Shown in pieces: positions 12,001-23,850 of a stretch of DNA of 64,000 bases; the first letter of the stretch is position 1; the number at the start of each line of letters is the position of its first letter. The stretch covers positions 5,766,001-5,830,000 of the forward strand of contig NC_057318.1 of the NCBI RefSeq assembly GCF_000687475.1, read 5' to 3'. This DNA comes from Ustilaginoidea virens. Lineage: Eukaryota; Ascomycota; Sordariomycetes; Hypocreales; Clavicipitaceae. The notes beneath the pieces were generated by a model. It searched no databases, was not told where the DNA came from, and saw nothing but the letters and a program-made list of their open reading frames with translations. A program made the translations under genes and the position numbers.

Positions 12001-13235
12001 TGATTTCCAACCGCCTTCTAATTTAGAGGGGGTAAACATCGACTAAATTGCTCTGGAAGAGCCTATTTAGAAGTCGCCTCGCCTAAATATGCCTATTTCA
12101 GGCTTAGCCGAGGGTATAGGCCTACCACAGGCCACGGATCCAACACAGCCCACGGGCCCACTACAACTAATGGGCCTAATACAGCATACGGATCCACCAC
12201 AATCAGCAGGCCTACCACAACCAGTGGGCCTACCACCAATTGGCCCGCTATAGCACTCTACAACATTTCCCAGCAATTCGCCGTCTTTCGATTCCAAATC
12301 GCTTCAGCCTAACTCAGCTTTTCAGCTTAGGCAAGACGGTCCTTTTTTACCGGCTAAAGAATTTACGCCTTTTTCCCATACAAAAAGGCTACAAATGCTA
12401 GGAAATACAGAAAGCTCTCGTCACTAGGAATCTCAACCACAGAGATTTTCCGAATCCATCATAAAAGTAGGTATAACCCACACAAGTGAAAATTCTAACC
12501 TGCCCCACACAACAAATTTTCAATAGTCCGAATCTCAAAGCCCCATACATACTGATTTTCTGCGACTTTCCGACATAATAGATTCTGCCTTTTCGCCCGG
12601 CTTCCTAGTAAATACAGCATTTCGCCATAATAAAACGCTGCCTACACTAGAATATCTAAAATTCGAGAGTCTAAATATCGCCTCAAATAAGAGACCGTAG
12701 GAGAAAATATTTCGAGTACTAGAAAATAGGCCTATTACGGCCACTAGGGGTAGAAGAAGAACGCATATACAGATACGAGACGTACAAGGTATCCTAAATT
12801 ACGGATACTATAGGTCACTTTCTGGCCCACAAGCGGACCAATAGGGTTTTTTCCCACCCACACAACCGGAAAACAACAGCATTTTTCCACCCACCCAGCC
12901 GGAAAATAACGGCATTTTCAGGTTCCCACCCACCCAGCCGAAAAACGACTAGATTTTCGGATACCCAGGCAGCCCCCCAAAGGCTCCCACACAGGATTTC
13001 CCCCCTTCCTATGCTTTTTACCAGCAAATGTACGATATTTACTATACAGCAAAGATTAAGGCTGCAAAACGGGCCCTAGAAGGTGTGCCTAATAGCTAGA
13101 AGGAAGTCTTACACAGCCCACATAAGGATAGCTGGGTAAAAGCCTTATTTTCGGAATTCAAGCAATTAATCGATTTAAATATCTTCCAATTTATTCCTAA
13201 GACTAATATTCCTACTAGTAGGAAAATACTATATA
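9014..13235 (+). pseudogene. Copia A#2 gag-protease-integrase, RIP-inactivated
   Basis: One frame starts at ATA (9,014-9,016), where A#1 has ATG, so RIP removed the start codon. Gag spans about 9,014-10,230 with a coiled N-terminus and a K/N/S-rich tail; protease is at about 10,300-10,550 (D-T-N in place of D-T-G). The integrase zinc region is at about 11,060-11,230 and the catalytic core runs to about 11,760. A proline-rich linker fills 12,060-13,000. Stops are TAA or TAG. Joined to 20,576-22,074 the frame stays open in phase (5,721 nt), showing that C#1 entered an element coded as a single gag-pol frame. Confidence 0.88.
12838..12965 (+). repeat. Proline-rich tandem repeat in A#2 integrase-RT linker
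   Basis: About three copies of a unit of roughly 40 bp encode F-P-P-T-Q-P-E-N-N type repeats. A second P/Q/G-L-rich repeat lies at 12,120-12,250. The inverted copy is in A#1 near 130-200. This is not a usual Copia domain; it is probably a flexible linker. Confidence 0.7.
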
Positions 13236-13565
13236 TGTTGATATAAACTCGGGGTACCCAGTTATACGTAGGGTCGCGCGCGTGGTATCAAGTACCGTGA
13301 GGTCACCGGTCAAAGGTATGATTACTTCTTTGATTATGACTGACTAACTAAGAGGAAAGAAAGGAAGCAAAAGAGTAATTACACGATGTGGCCTTTTTGT
13401 GCGTGCCGTAGTCACGTGCATCGGCGCGGTCGGGCCGGGCTGCCCGCGTGCCCTACCGGGCTCAGGGGCACAGGGGCAAAAGTAGCCACATCGTGCGCAA
13501 CGGGTGTGCGCGGCACATCCGTCGTAATATGCCCAATTAGGCACCTTACGACAGCGATTCCGATA
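13236..13565 (-). repeat. 3' LTR of Copia C#1
   Basis: 330 bp; starts TGTTGATATA (plus strand) and ends GATTCCGATA, against GATTCCGACA in its partner. Contains GC-rich DNA at 13,400-13,520. Confidence 0.92.
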
Positions 13566-13572
13566 TTGGCAG

Positions 13573-13583
13573 CTTCTCTTTTT
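13573..13583 (-). other. Candidate polypurine tract of C#1
   Basis: Purine run AAAAAGAGAAG on the minus strand, seven bases from the 3' LTR. The position fits plus-strand priming, but the gap to the LTR makes it tentative. Confidence 0.35.
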
Positions 13584-13777
13584 ATAGAAGCAAACATTAG
13601 AATCGCTAGGATATAAGGCGCACACATAGAAAGAAAAGTGCGGCGCGGTCTCGGCAGGTTATGCCGCCGATAACGCTATCGCGCCGCGCGGCCGGCATTA
13701 TACCGTACAGCCGGTATGAATATCGCAGCCAAAACAAAGGGGCAAGAAAAGGGGCAGCAGTAAACGCAGTAAAAGCA

Positions 13778-16700
13778 TCAAATGCACACAACATTAAACA
13801 TAGGAAAATCCACACACTTGCCACCCATAACATCACCAATACCTTCCAAATGCAGTCAGATATTGACCGGCCTCTTTACCTATCCTTCCATATATATAAT
13901 AGCCCTATTTTGGTCGATAAAGGTCTTAAGGGCTTTATTTGGCGTTCCCTTAGTTATCGCATTAGCGAGGTTATTATTCCCATTAATCTAGCGAATTTCG
14001 TAGATTTCCCGGCGTTCGTATGACTGTCGCAGGGCTATAATATCTATCATGAGCCTCTTTTCCTTGGTAGTACCTAGCTTGATAAGGCATTCGTACAACG
14101 AAAACGAATCTATACACACAACCGTAGGGATCTTCGGCAATCCCAGCCTGCTAGTAATTATGTTGAGGGTCGTGCCTATCGCATATGCGATATCGACCCC
14201 TTGCACCATACTATACAGCTCCGAAGCGAGTGCGCTACATATTACACGCTTACTTTTTGTAGAGCTGTAAGTGATGATATTACCGGTTAGTAGGAAGGCA
14301 TTATCCGTAGGGTTATCCTCTTCGTTCCCTAGCATAATAATATAGCCAATCTAGGAGCTCAAATCTTTATTATTGGCAAAGGATCCGTTAATAAATACAA
14401 AGAGTTTGGCTATAGTAAGGGCCAGATTAATGTACCGTAAGCCACGATCCTGGTTATTGCATTGCCATTAAAGGCGCTTATTTAACCTTGCGATATCGTC
14501 AGGGTCAGGTTGCTGGTATTATACTGCAATAGATAGGTTAAAAGACGCTTCGGGTTAATAGACTATAGCTACATAAGCGCCACGAGCGTGTTGTTCGATA
14601 TAATTACGCTAGGCCGTAGGCGCATTCTTATTAATAGTCGTGATCTTCTTACTTTAACCTTTCTGGCATAATATTATTATGCCGTCGGTAGTGGCTGTTA
14701 GTATACACCCGTTGAACATTAGGGGCATGGTTGGCGATAGCCTCGTCTTAGGCTTGGTGTTGAAGCCTGCTTTAGTAAGCTCTAATTTCTCTAGTTAGAA
14801 GAAGGCATTGTCATTTAGTCTAAGGGTATTATTAGTCTACATACCTACGATACCGAAGCATATGCTAGTATCGTTAGTATCGCTAGTGCGGTCAGGAACG
14901 TCAGTATGGTCAGTATCGCTAGTATGGTTAGGAACATCAGTATCATCATTAGCGGCGGATATCAACAAATAGGGGTCATAGGTTAAAGTAGTTATGCCCA
15001 ACTTCTTACGATAGTGCCGGAAGTACGTCGCCCACCAGTAGGTGCCTGCCTCAGCTATTCCGTATAGTGGCTTTACCACTTCCATAATCGTATTATTAGG
15101 GTATTAATGCGCTATCTGCTTAGGTAGCTTAGCGATAATCGATCTATTAAGGGTGGTGGATAACTGCACGTAAGCCTATATGATATCACGTATCTAGAGA
15201 AATAAGCCGTGAGAGCGTTATAGTGATGGTGCTAATAATATAAGTAACCGTTGACTAGCCTATTGGATTATAGGGGACTAAGTCAATATTAATTGCTTCT
15301 CGTCATCACTATGACCTTATATTATAAGCCTAGACTTCTTGTATGGTGTATCTATGCCTTTACCCTTAATCTCTCGTACTATACGTGAGTTAAAGAGGCG
15401 TTAGGCTTTATGTTTACCGATATTAAAGGTAATAAATCGGAATATATCGCGGGCCTATAATGCTTCTATCTCTGTATGGTTAGACTGTTCGAAAGGGGCT
15501 CTAGGGGTTATAATCTTCCCTTCCCAGCGTAATTAGCTAGTAAGCTATAGGTCGGCTTGCTCTTTTGCGGTTAGGAAAGAGACGTCAATAACGGTATTAG
15601 AAGCTATAGCGTTAACGAAAGCTTCTTTTTGGTCCTTATTGATTATGACGTCGGATACCACCCTTGCTGGTAATAGTAATAGTGGCCTGGCTTGATTAGA
15701 GCCAGTTACTAGTGACGGATATATCACGGTTGTAAGTGTCGATAATGTCTCGGCTGTAGGTATTATCGCGGCTAAAGGTGCGGCTGCAGCCGGAGCCGGT
15801 ATCCTGACTTTTAGCCGGCCGGGGCGGGCCGGGCCTTCGGTATAGACGATATCTTCGGCATCGTTGGCAGCAGGATTATCAAGGTCGTGGTTATAAGGCT
15901 TGACGACCGTTAACCGGAATTTAACGGGGCTATATAGCATCTGCACGATATAGGTCTTACCTTCGAGGCTAATTAGCCGGTACAGCCCGTGCTATCTACC
16001 TTTCTCTCGCCATACCCGTACGTCGGATTATAGGGGTAGTCGGTGGATAGGCCGCGTATTCAGGCCATTCTATTAGGCGAGGGCATTATAAACTTATCGC
16101 TTAGCGAGGCATTTCCTAGCTTTATCAGTAGCCCTTCGTAATATTAAGGCGCATTATAATACTAATAAGCTAGGGGGTGAATCGTCCGTAAGTTAAAGAT
16201 ATGCCCCAAAGACTAATAACGTAGGCACTAGACCGTTAGGTCCAGCAGAATCGTTAATAGCCTTTACAGCAAGCTGTAATTTCTATTCCTTTATTATTAG
16301 GTCGCCTATTTCGTTATCAATAATGGTATAGGCTTGGCGTAATAGGGCGTAATATCTTTCGACCTTGCTAATGCTATTGTGGGCTTCTACAGGAATTTCA
16401 TCTATATTGATAGATAGAAGCCGGGCATTATAACGGAATTTAGCAGAGGCGAAATTAGGGCTAGCGTTATAAATAATCCAATCTGGCGGGCCGAGGTATA
16501 TATCTATCCAGCATTCCTTAAGGGCATTCTAAATATCGCGGGCCTTCTATCTTTATGGATTAAGAAATCTAGCTGCCTAGAAGCTTATCGCGGCATCCAT
16601 AATATATAATACCGGCCGATTATCAATATAAAGGATATCGACGATAATTTCGTAGTTAAACTGGCTGGTATTATTATCCTTAAGTGTGAATTTGAATCGG

Positions 16701-19700
16701 CTGGGTGCCTTTGCGTTTATTTGGCATTAATGGCATATATGGGTGATACTTTCGATAATATTGCGGTTAATATCATTATAACCAGCCCGTTAAAGCAATT
16801 TGGTAAGCCTATTAATAGAGGGGTGCCTAAATCGACGATATAGCTGATGGATTTCCTATAACGATAGATGAAAGGCTGCAGTATCCATAGCATTGAGAGT
16901 CCACTATAGATGTCCCTATTTCCTAATAATCGGGACCTTAATATTCCCTTAGATTAATAGGTTATCGATATTATCTAGCTTTATGCCTATCCTATCTATA
17001 TCCGTAATAGAATAGAGAAAGGGGGTGCCGCTATCAAGAACGTGGAAAGGGATGTTACTAAATATCGTCGGGATATTCAGTATACTAGAAGATATGGCAG
17101 AGCCTGCTCCGAAATTCACCGTATACTTCTTATCAGTTGTCTCGATAGTTAGGGTCTTTATTAATCGCATTAGGGCCTTTGCTTGACCTAGGCCTGCTGT
17201 TGATAGGCCGGAGGCACCGGTATCTGGTAAGATTCCGCGGAAGGTGTAGTCACTATAGCGTTCTTCTTCTAGAAAGGCAGAATTTCGGTTCGGTAAGGGT
17301 ATTCGGAAGTAGTTAACTTGTAAGAAGGCGTATCGGCATAATTCATCTTACAGGGCCTATAATATCTTAATAGATAATAATAGTTCTGCTTACGTAGGGG
17401 CTTGGAAATACTGAGTGGCTATAATTTACGGTATGGCAGTATTCTCTGTATCCTATTGTGTATCCCCTGCTATTATTACTTCGATATTACCGATGATATC
17501 GTCAAGGTTAGCCTCTACGTCTTTTTCTTTAAGGCCTTAGGGGCTGGGCTTTTCGTATTCCTATAAGAAAATGCGGAATTTCTTATTATTAGGGGCAGTA
17601 TAGTGGGATCGGTTCTTCATCTATCGGTCCTTTAATTCTTATTGCTTTTTGGCAGAGTGGTTAGATGACTAATATCCTATTTTATTGTAAACGAAGCATC
17701 TTCTTTGACGGGGCCTATCTAGAAAGGTGCGATTCTATTCAAAGCGGCGTTAAGGGGGTCCGTATCGTTAGGGGCATTAATACCGGTTGTAGGATTAACT
17801 ATATCTACGATCTATAAATAACGCTATATTATCATCAATATCTTCAATATATTGATATTATTGAGGCTGCTATTAAAGGAAATGATGCTATTAAGTCATA
17901 TAGGTAGTCTTGTAGATAGAAAGTGATCGCTATAGGTTAGCAGCGAGGCCTTCAAATATAGGGGTATGTCGATATAGCGCCTAGCTACACTTAGGGGTAT
18001 CCCTTATAGCGTTAAGGACTTATCGGTGAAGCTCTATATTAGCTATAAAGGGGGGAAAAAGACTATAATGTAGGCGTTAAAGTTCTTCTAATAGGATATT
18101 GAGGTATTCTAGCTTTGACTTGTCGGGATGTTTCGCGATAGTTGATTGGAGTGTTGTTCTGTTCTAATGGTGCAAATAGAATTGCTTTATACTCTTATTT
18201 TCGAAATGGCTCTTAATTTTGCGGACTATATCGTCAAAAGTGAGGGTATTGCGAATGCGTTCAATATTATTAAAGTAATAGGTCTCAGCATCGCCGATTA
18301 GTATGATTTGGAAAGCTCTAGCGAATGCATAATCGGGTAATCCTAGCAGGCGATATTTACTCTTGAAAGAGATAACTTTTGGTACGATGAAGTCATCCAT
18401 TTTGCCGCTATATCTATCCTCTATACGATAGCTGCATAAGAGGTCAGATATCTTCTTCGAAATATCGTTATACCCGGTTCGGGTATAATCTTTTTAGCTG
18501 AACCTTTGCCGGGTATGATCTTCTTAGGGGTATTCCGGAGGGTATTCCGGAACAGCTTATCGGTTGCCTTACGGTAGGCTGGCGGGGTTTCTTGCGGGGT
18601 TATCCTATAACTCGGGTCGGTCTGGGTTTACTAGTCCTCCCGTCAAGACGGTCCGTTCATCGGCCTGAGTAGGCCGATATTAATAGGGAGGGCTAGGTGC
18701 CGTGCCTATTTTTAGCATTGTCGGATGAGGCGTTTGGGCCCGATATCTAGTATCACAGGCGGCATTGGCTTGGAGGGTATCATCGGGGTCCTCTATGGAA
18801 GGAAGCATATCATCGGGGCCTGTAACCCGAGCTCTATTGGGTATGCTATGACCTCGAGGGGCATTAGAATAGCCGCCTCGGCTAGCCCGGCTAGGGGTAT
18901 AACCCCTAGGGTGTAATATTTGGTCAGTCGGGCTATAGTCTTCGTCGGCCGTTGCATGTTGTTATTGGCGGGAGCTTTCCCCTATTTCGAATAGCAACCT
19001 ATTGTAAATAGGCGTCTTCCCTTTTAGTTATTGGGACCGGCCCCTTTCTTCTTTAATAGGGGCGTAAGGCTTCTTCGATATAGAAGGGGGGATAATGGGT
19101 TGTTGTAACTGTGATCGTGCCACCCTTAGTATTGTGAAGTCCCTTATTGTTGAGGCTTGTGAGGGCCTTCGTGATGATATTCTTATGACTGTTGTGGGTG
19201 CTTATAATGAATTCCGTGAGCCTATAACTTCCTCGTCGAAATTGCCGATAGGTACTAATGCTTCCCTATAAGGGTTGAGTCGTGACCGGAATATCTTACG
19301 CCCTAATTGACGGTCGATCTCTTCTTAAGGCCATTTAGGGTTCTATTGTTATTGAAGGCATTCCATTAAGGTAGGTATTGTGATGGAGCCTGATGCTCCG
19401 ATATACACGCCGTGATCCCGTAGGTATGTGCGGAATTCGCGTAGGAATGGGGGATTAATACGGTTGAATAGTTATTCATCCTATTTACTATAGTCTTCGT
19501 GGAATAGTTCCTATAGGTCGTCGTTAATGGTATAATCCTTCTTATAGGTATAGATCAAGAAGGCCAGGCGGTTGTGTAATGCCATAGTGGTGGCATTAGG
19601 GGTAATTGGCTCTATCGTAGTGGCCCAATTATCATCGAGTAAGGGGGCAAATCGCTGTAGCCTTTCGGGCAGTGCCGGTTGTGATGTTGATGATCGTAAT

Positions 19701-19828
19701 CGTGCTATAGTGTTAAGAGGAGGGTTTAAGAGGGGGGGGGGGGGTGTATTGCAAGGAGTGCAATATTCACTCTTGCAAGGAGTGTAAGATTCGATCCTCT
19801 TGTAAGGAGTATAAGATTCGTGCCTCAT
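13778..19828 (-). pseudogene. Copia C#1 gag-pol, decayed
   Basis: Reading from 19,828 leftwards: a Gag N-terminus with R/S/P-rich stretches (about 18,650-19,828); a Gag core (about 18,150-18,400, L-P-D-Y-A-F-A-R-A-F); a protease-like region with D-S-G (about 17,020); the integrase zinc region H-x-S-x-x-R-L (about 16,850) and core (about 15,950-16,700); then RT with P-L-Y-G-I-A-E-A-G (about 15,050) and RNase H with S-A-L-A-S-E-L-Y (about 14,235). The 13,988-14,335 stretch is 115 uninterrupted codons of RNase H. Frames shift within gag and RIP stops are frequent elsewhere. Order and motifs are those of large fungal Copia elements; a TGA closes the frame at 13,778. Confidence 0.85.
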
Positions 19829-20215
19829 AAGGTTATTGCAAGGAATATAAGAGGGCTTTTACCGGTAGGGGTAAAAGAGAGAAAAGAAGGGGTTAGTTAG
19901 CAAGATAACCGTTCAACGGAATGGGTTATTTGCCTCCTATAGTAAGCAGGTGACCGTTCAACGGAATGGGTTAGCCGCCTCCTATATATATTGAGGGTAT
20001 TTTTAAAGATCGTGATAGTTAGTATGTTTTCTTCCTTCGTGATAGACGGAGGTGGAAGAGGTCCACGTTATTCTTCCAATTAGTTGGCAGCGTAACCGTT
20101 TAACGGAATGGGTTATCTGCCTTCCTGATTAGCACGATTTGCAACGGAAATCGTCTCTTCGAGAGTAATCTTGCTGATTTGTGATGCACCGTTCTTTGCG
20201 GGATATAATCCTATG

Positions 20216-20234
20216 AGTAGTGGTTATCACTACT
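20216..20234. other. Perfect 7-bp hairpin at primer-binding region of C#1
   Basis: AGTAGTG, loop GTTAT, CACTACT, six bases inside the 5' LTR. Its loop side resembles the D-arm of some tRNAs (GTAGTGGTTATCAC). The C#2 counterpart is at 6,707-6,725. Confidence 0.55.
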
Positions 20235-20240
20235 GATCAG

Positions 20241-20570
20241 TGTTGATATAAACTCGGGGTACCCAGTTATACGTAGGGTCGCGCGCGTGGTATCAAGTAC
20301 CGTGAGGTCACCGGTCAAAGGTATGATTACTTCTTTAATTATGACTGACTAACTAAGAGGAAAGAAAGGAAGCAAAAGAGTAATTACACGATGTGGCCTT
20401 TTTGTGCGTGCCGTAGTCACGTGCATCGGCGCGGTCGGGCCGGGCTGCCCGCGTGCCCTACCGGGCTCAGGGGCACAGGGGCAAAAGTGGCCATATCGTG
20501 CGCAACGGGTGTGCGCGGCACATCCGTCGCAATGTGCCCAATTGGGCACCTTGCGACAGCGATTCCGACA
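20241..20570 (-). repeat. 5' LTR of Copia C#1
   Basis: 330 bp, TGTTGATATA to GATTCCGACA; differs from the 3' LTR mainly by C/T and G/A transitions. Flanked on the right by ATATA. Confidence 0.93.
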
Positions 20571-20575
20571 ATATA

Positions 20576-22074
20576 ACCGGCCTATTTTTCGCGTTAAGAA
20601 AGATGCGAATAATAACCCGGTTAAATATAAGGCACGATTAGTTATTAAAGGCTTTATGCAGGTATCTAGGTAAGACTTTACGGAGACCTATGCCTCTACT
20701 TCGATTCCACCAATATAGAGGATTATCCTTGCTCTTACTACTACAAATAATTGGGAAATAGAGCAGATCGACTTTATTAGTGCCTTTCTAAATAGTAAAC
20801 TACTAGAGACGATTTATATAGAGATTCCAGCTGGTTTTCTAGAATTTACAGAAAGCCTACTCTCACCTAACCCAGCCTTATAGTCTGACTAATAGCGTTG
20901 TCGACTTTTAGCCTTGCTTACTAAGGTTAGATATAACCCCTCTGCATCATAGGTCATACTATTAAAGAAAGCCTTATATGGGCTAAAATAAAGCCCTCGC
21001 GAGTAGCAATTATAGTTAAAAGACCTTCTAATGCAAGAGGGTTTTAAGCCATTACTTTCTAATACTGCCGTCTTCTATAATAAAGGAACGCATACCTTTA
21101 TTATAACCTATATGGATGACTGCTTGATTATCGGTCCGGACCTTAGCTATATTGACCAGCTTAAGGCTAAATTCCATAAGGTTTATACCATAGAAGACCA
21201 AGGACCTGCCTCCTTCTTTCTTAGAGTGCAGATTATTAGGGATAGAGAAAAGGGCCAGTTATGGCTGCACCAATCGCAATTTATTACAGAAGTCCTTAAG
21301 AAATTCAACCTTAAGGACGCACGACCGCATCTAATCCCACTACAGCCCGGTATACTTGCTAAGGCTGAAGATACGCCGCTAGATGCTAGTAATCAACACT
21401 TATTCCAGCAGCTAGTAGGGACATCGATATAGTTGATAATGATATCAAGACCTGACCTTGCCTTTCCAACGCAATACCTATCACGATATATGCAATAGGC
21501 TTCCATTATACAGCTTAATGCTGCTAAGGGCGCTTTTCGCTACTTAGCTGGTACGGCAAATACAGCTATTTATTACCGTTACCGAGCCGCTAAAGCTACC
21601 ATAGTATTAGCTGCATTTTCTGACAGCGATTTTGCTAGATGCCGGCTGACTTCTAAGTCCACTGGTGGTTATCTTACTACCTTAAATGGTAGGCCTATTA
21701 GCTAGAGGTCAAAATGGTCTTCGACTGTGGTTTTATTAACGCTTGAAGCCAAGTCTAATGCAATATTTAAAGCGATTCGCGAAGTGGAGTAGATATCTAA
21801 TTTATTTAAAGAAATCCAGGTCGATATTCAACGCCCGATACCACTATACTACAATAACTAAGGGTCTATTTCTAACGCAAATGACCCAAATCAGCATGCC
21901 CGCACTAAGCATACCTTGCTTAAATTCCGGTATATACGTGAGAAGGCCTACGGTAGCCTGGTAAAAATATCTTATTTACCCACGATAGATATGCCTACGG
22001 ATAGACTTACCAAACCACTCCCAAGCCCGAAATTTCCTATATTTCGGCAATTATTAGGGCTGCAATCCCTATAA
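20576..22074 (+). pseudogene. Copia A#2 RT-RNase H, RIP-inactivated
   Basis: Continuation of the A#2 gag-pol frame after C#1. RT starts with R-V-K-K-D-A-N-N and K-A-R-L-V-I-K-G-F; the active site Y-M-D-D is intact (21,109-21,120). The RNase H region follows with T-L-E-A-K-S-N-A (about 21,740) and the C-terminal Copia motif H-A-R-T-K-H-T-L-L-K-F-R (about 21,897). It ends with TAA at 22,072-22,074. About a dozen TAA/TAG interruptions fall mostly at expected Q and W positions. The longest open piece is 133 codons (21,031-21,432). Confidence 0.88.
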
Positions 22075-22141
22075 TTTTTTCTTCTTTTTTACGGGACTTC
22101 TTTCTTTTATTCTAACGCTAGGATTAGCCATGTTGCTAATC

Positions 22142-22149
22142 AGAGGGGG
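22142..22149 (+). other. Polypurine tract, A#2
   Basis: AGAGGGGG directly abuts the 3' LTR. The same octamer precedes the 3' LTRs of B#1 and B#2. Confidence 0.8.
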
Positions 22150-22853
22150 TGTTGAAATCAGCGCCTTTTTAGCTGTATTTTGGTACTGGTCTCGCCACCA
22201 TACGACGTTTCTGCGTTGAGATATCGCGGTGGCTATACCAGGCGCTATGGTAGGGCACAGCGCCCCACAACGCCGATTACAGTGGGCCACAGCGCCGGTC
22301 ACGGCACCGGTACAGCGACCCACATCCGGCCACAGCGGCCGGTCACAGTGGGCCACAGGGCCCACAACAGGCGGCGCATTTCTACGGGATTACCAAATGG
22401 GCAAATCAGCACTTTCGGCCTTCTATATATAGTCACCCGCTACACCGGTCATTTACGGCAGACCGATATAGGGCTTCCGGCCCGTACGGCAGGCTGTTAT
22501 AGGGCATCCGGCACACCGCTATAAGCCACTGGGCTTGGTTGGGTAGGCATTGGGTAGGATATTGGGCACGGTTGGGCAGACCGACTTTTCGTCGGGTTTT
22601 TCGCTATTTTTGCGGTTTTTCATTATTTTCAACTACTTTTTCAAGATGGTAGAAATATGCCCAAAATTCCCTCTTTCTAGCTAGAATAGTCACCAACAAT
22701 TAGAATCAGATTTCCCTGACATCTTTGCTCTGGTCAACCTCTTGTGCGCTTTAAATCTTTAACCAGCTCTTTGTTTTATTCTGCAACGCCTTGTACGCCA
22801 CTGTCGGTATCCAGTACATTTCCAACAGTGTTCTGAATCACCATTTTGCAACA
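22150..22853 (+). repeat. 3' LTR of Copia A#2
   Basis: 704 bp, TGTTGAAATC to TTTTGCAACA, followed by GTAGG. Differences from the 5' LTR are nearly all transitions, plus an A/T change near its start. Confidence 0.93.
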
Positions 22854-22858
22854 GTAGG

Positions 22859-22996
22859 CTAAGACATTAGCCCTTTTTAACTTCTACCTTTAGTACTAGC
22901 CCGGCTTATAGGCTTAATACTTTAATATACTCTCGCGATAGGAGTAAAAAGCAGATAGCATAATACTAAGGTTTAGCTAAATCCTTTAATTACTAT
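22859..22996 (+). pseudogene. Gypsy G2 RNase H end and spacer fragment
   Basis: Translates as W-A-K-T-L-A-L-F-N-F then Y-Q-P-G-L and L-S-R-R, with some residues read through RIP stops. This matches the conserved end of Gypsy RNase H (W-x-E-x-L-S-x-F-x-F, Y-R-P-G, L-S-R-R). It is bounded by A#2 on the left and B#1 on the right. Confidence 0.75.
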
Positions 22997-23736
22997 TATT
23001 GCAATTTTTAAGGTCACTATAAAAGCAGAGCCTTACTAGCTAGCTAGATGGCACGAGACTGTCTGCGACCTGTGAACTAATCTTAGTGTAATACTAGATT
23101 TTTCACTAAGTCCTGAGACTATATAAGTGCTATAAAGCAGAGCAAGTGTAAAGGCAAGGCAAATATAAGATAACCAGAAAACGCAGGGAAGGTAAGAAGT
23201 TAAGAGGCATATAGTGCATTAACAGACTCGATTGTGCTACCCTTCTACTATCTGGAAAGAAGGGGAAAAGCTATCCTATATATACACGAAGGAGGGGTGG
23301 GCTCAGGCATCTAAGGTAGCCAGTAAGAAAGCTCCCCGTAATGCTCGCTATGCCACGTATATAATACGTCAGCAGCCCCACTATATCCAGCCTTTCCAAC
23401 CACCCTAACCACCGCACTAGTAATTAGCCACCACGCTAGTGACTAACCACCACGCTAGTGACTACCCACCACACTAGTGGACTAGCCACTACACTAGTAG
23501 GCCGCCACCATACTAGTAGGCCCACCACGCTAATTTAGCAATGCCACACCTTTTTTAATAAGGCCTACCTTACTTGATATACAGTAAATAATCCACTGAA
23601 AATCCTAAGGTAAAAGGCAAAGGCCTAAGGTTGGTAAGACTACCGTAAGTCTAAGAGGCGGTATAAGGACTAGAAGGTTAGTAAGCCAGTAGGGCATTAG
23701 GCCAGCAGCCTAGTAGGCTACTATAGGATTTTAACA
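22997..23736 (-). repeat. 3' LTR of Copia B#1
   Basis: 740 bp; on the minus strand from TGTTAAAATC to TTGCAATA. Contains a tandem array with CACTAGTG cores (about 23,410-23,530), also present in every other B LTR. Confidence 0.92.
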
Positions 23737-23744
23737 CCCCCTCT
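23737..23744 (-). other. Polypurine tract, B#1
   Basis: AGAGGGGG on the minus strand, touching the 3' LTR, identical to the A#2 and B#2 tracts. Confidence 0.8.
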
Positions 23745-23850
23745 GATTAGCTACTATAGTAGCAAGCTAATCGTGTAAAGGATAGGGAAAGAAAATGCAG
23801 TAAAAGTGCTAAGGAAAAATATAGGAAAAACCTTAGTAAGTTAGTATAAG

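Larger units (their letters stand above)
13236..20570 (-). mobile_element. Copia retrotransposon C#1, complete, nested in A#2
   Basis: 7,335 bp with two 330-bp LTRs and a perfect ATATA duplication (13,231-13,235 and 20,571-20,575). All coding similarity is on the minus strand, so the right LTR is the 5' one. It interrupts A#2 between the linker and RT. CpA/TpG transitions are milder than in C#2, so longer readable stretches remain, but no domain is intact. Confidence 0.95.
8011..22853 (+). mobile_element. Copia retrotransposon A#2, interrupted by C#1
   Basis: Plus-strand Ty1/Copia element with 704-bp LTRs at both ends and flanking duplication ATAGG (8,006-8,010) / GTAGG (22,854-22,858), which differ by one RIP-type transition. 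A 7,335-bp C-family element sits inside at 13,236-20,570. Without it A#2 is about 7.5 kb, with order gag, protease, integrase, linker, RT, RNase H. Its host is the Gypsy element G2. Confidence 0.93.

Noticed and set aside
20216..20234. tRNA-like D-arm sequence, possible tRNA gene
   Set aside because: Only an arm-sized match; there is no acceptor stem, anticodon arm or T-loop around it.
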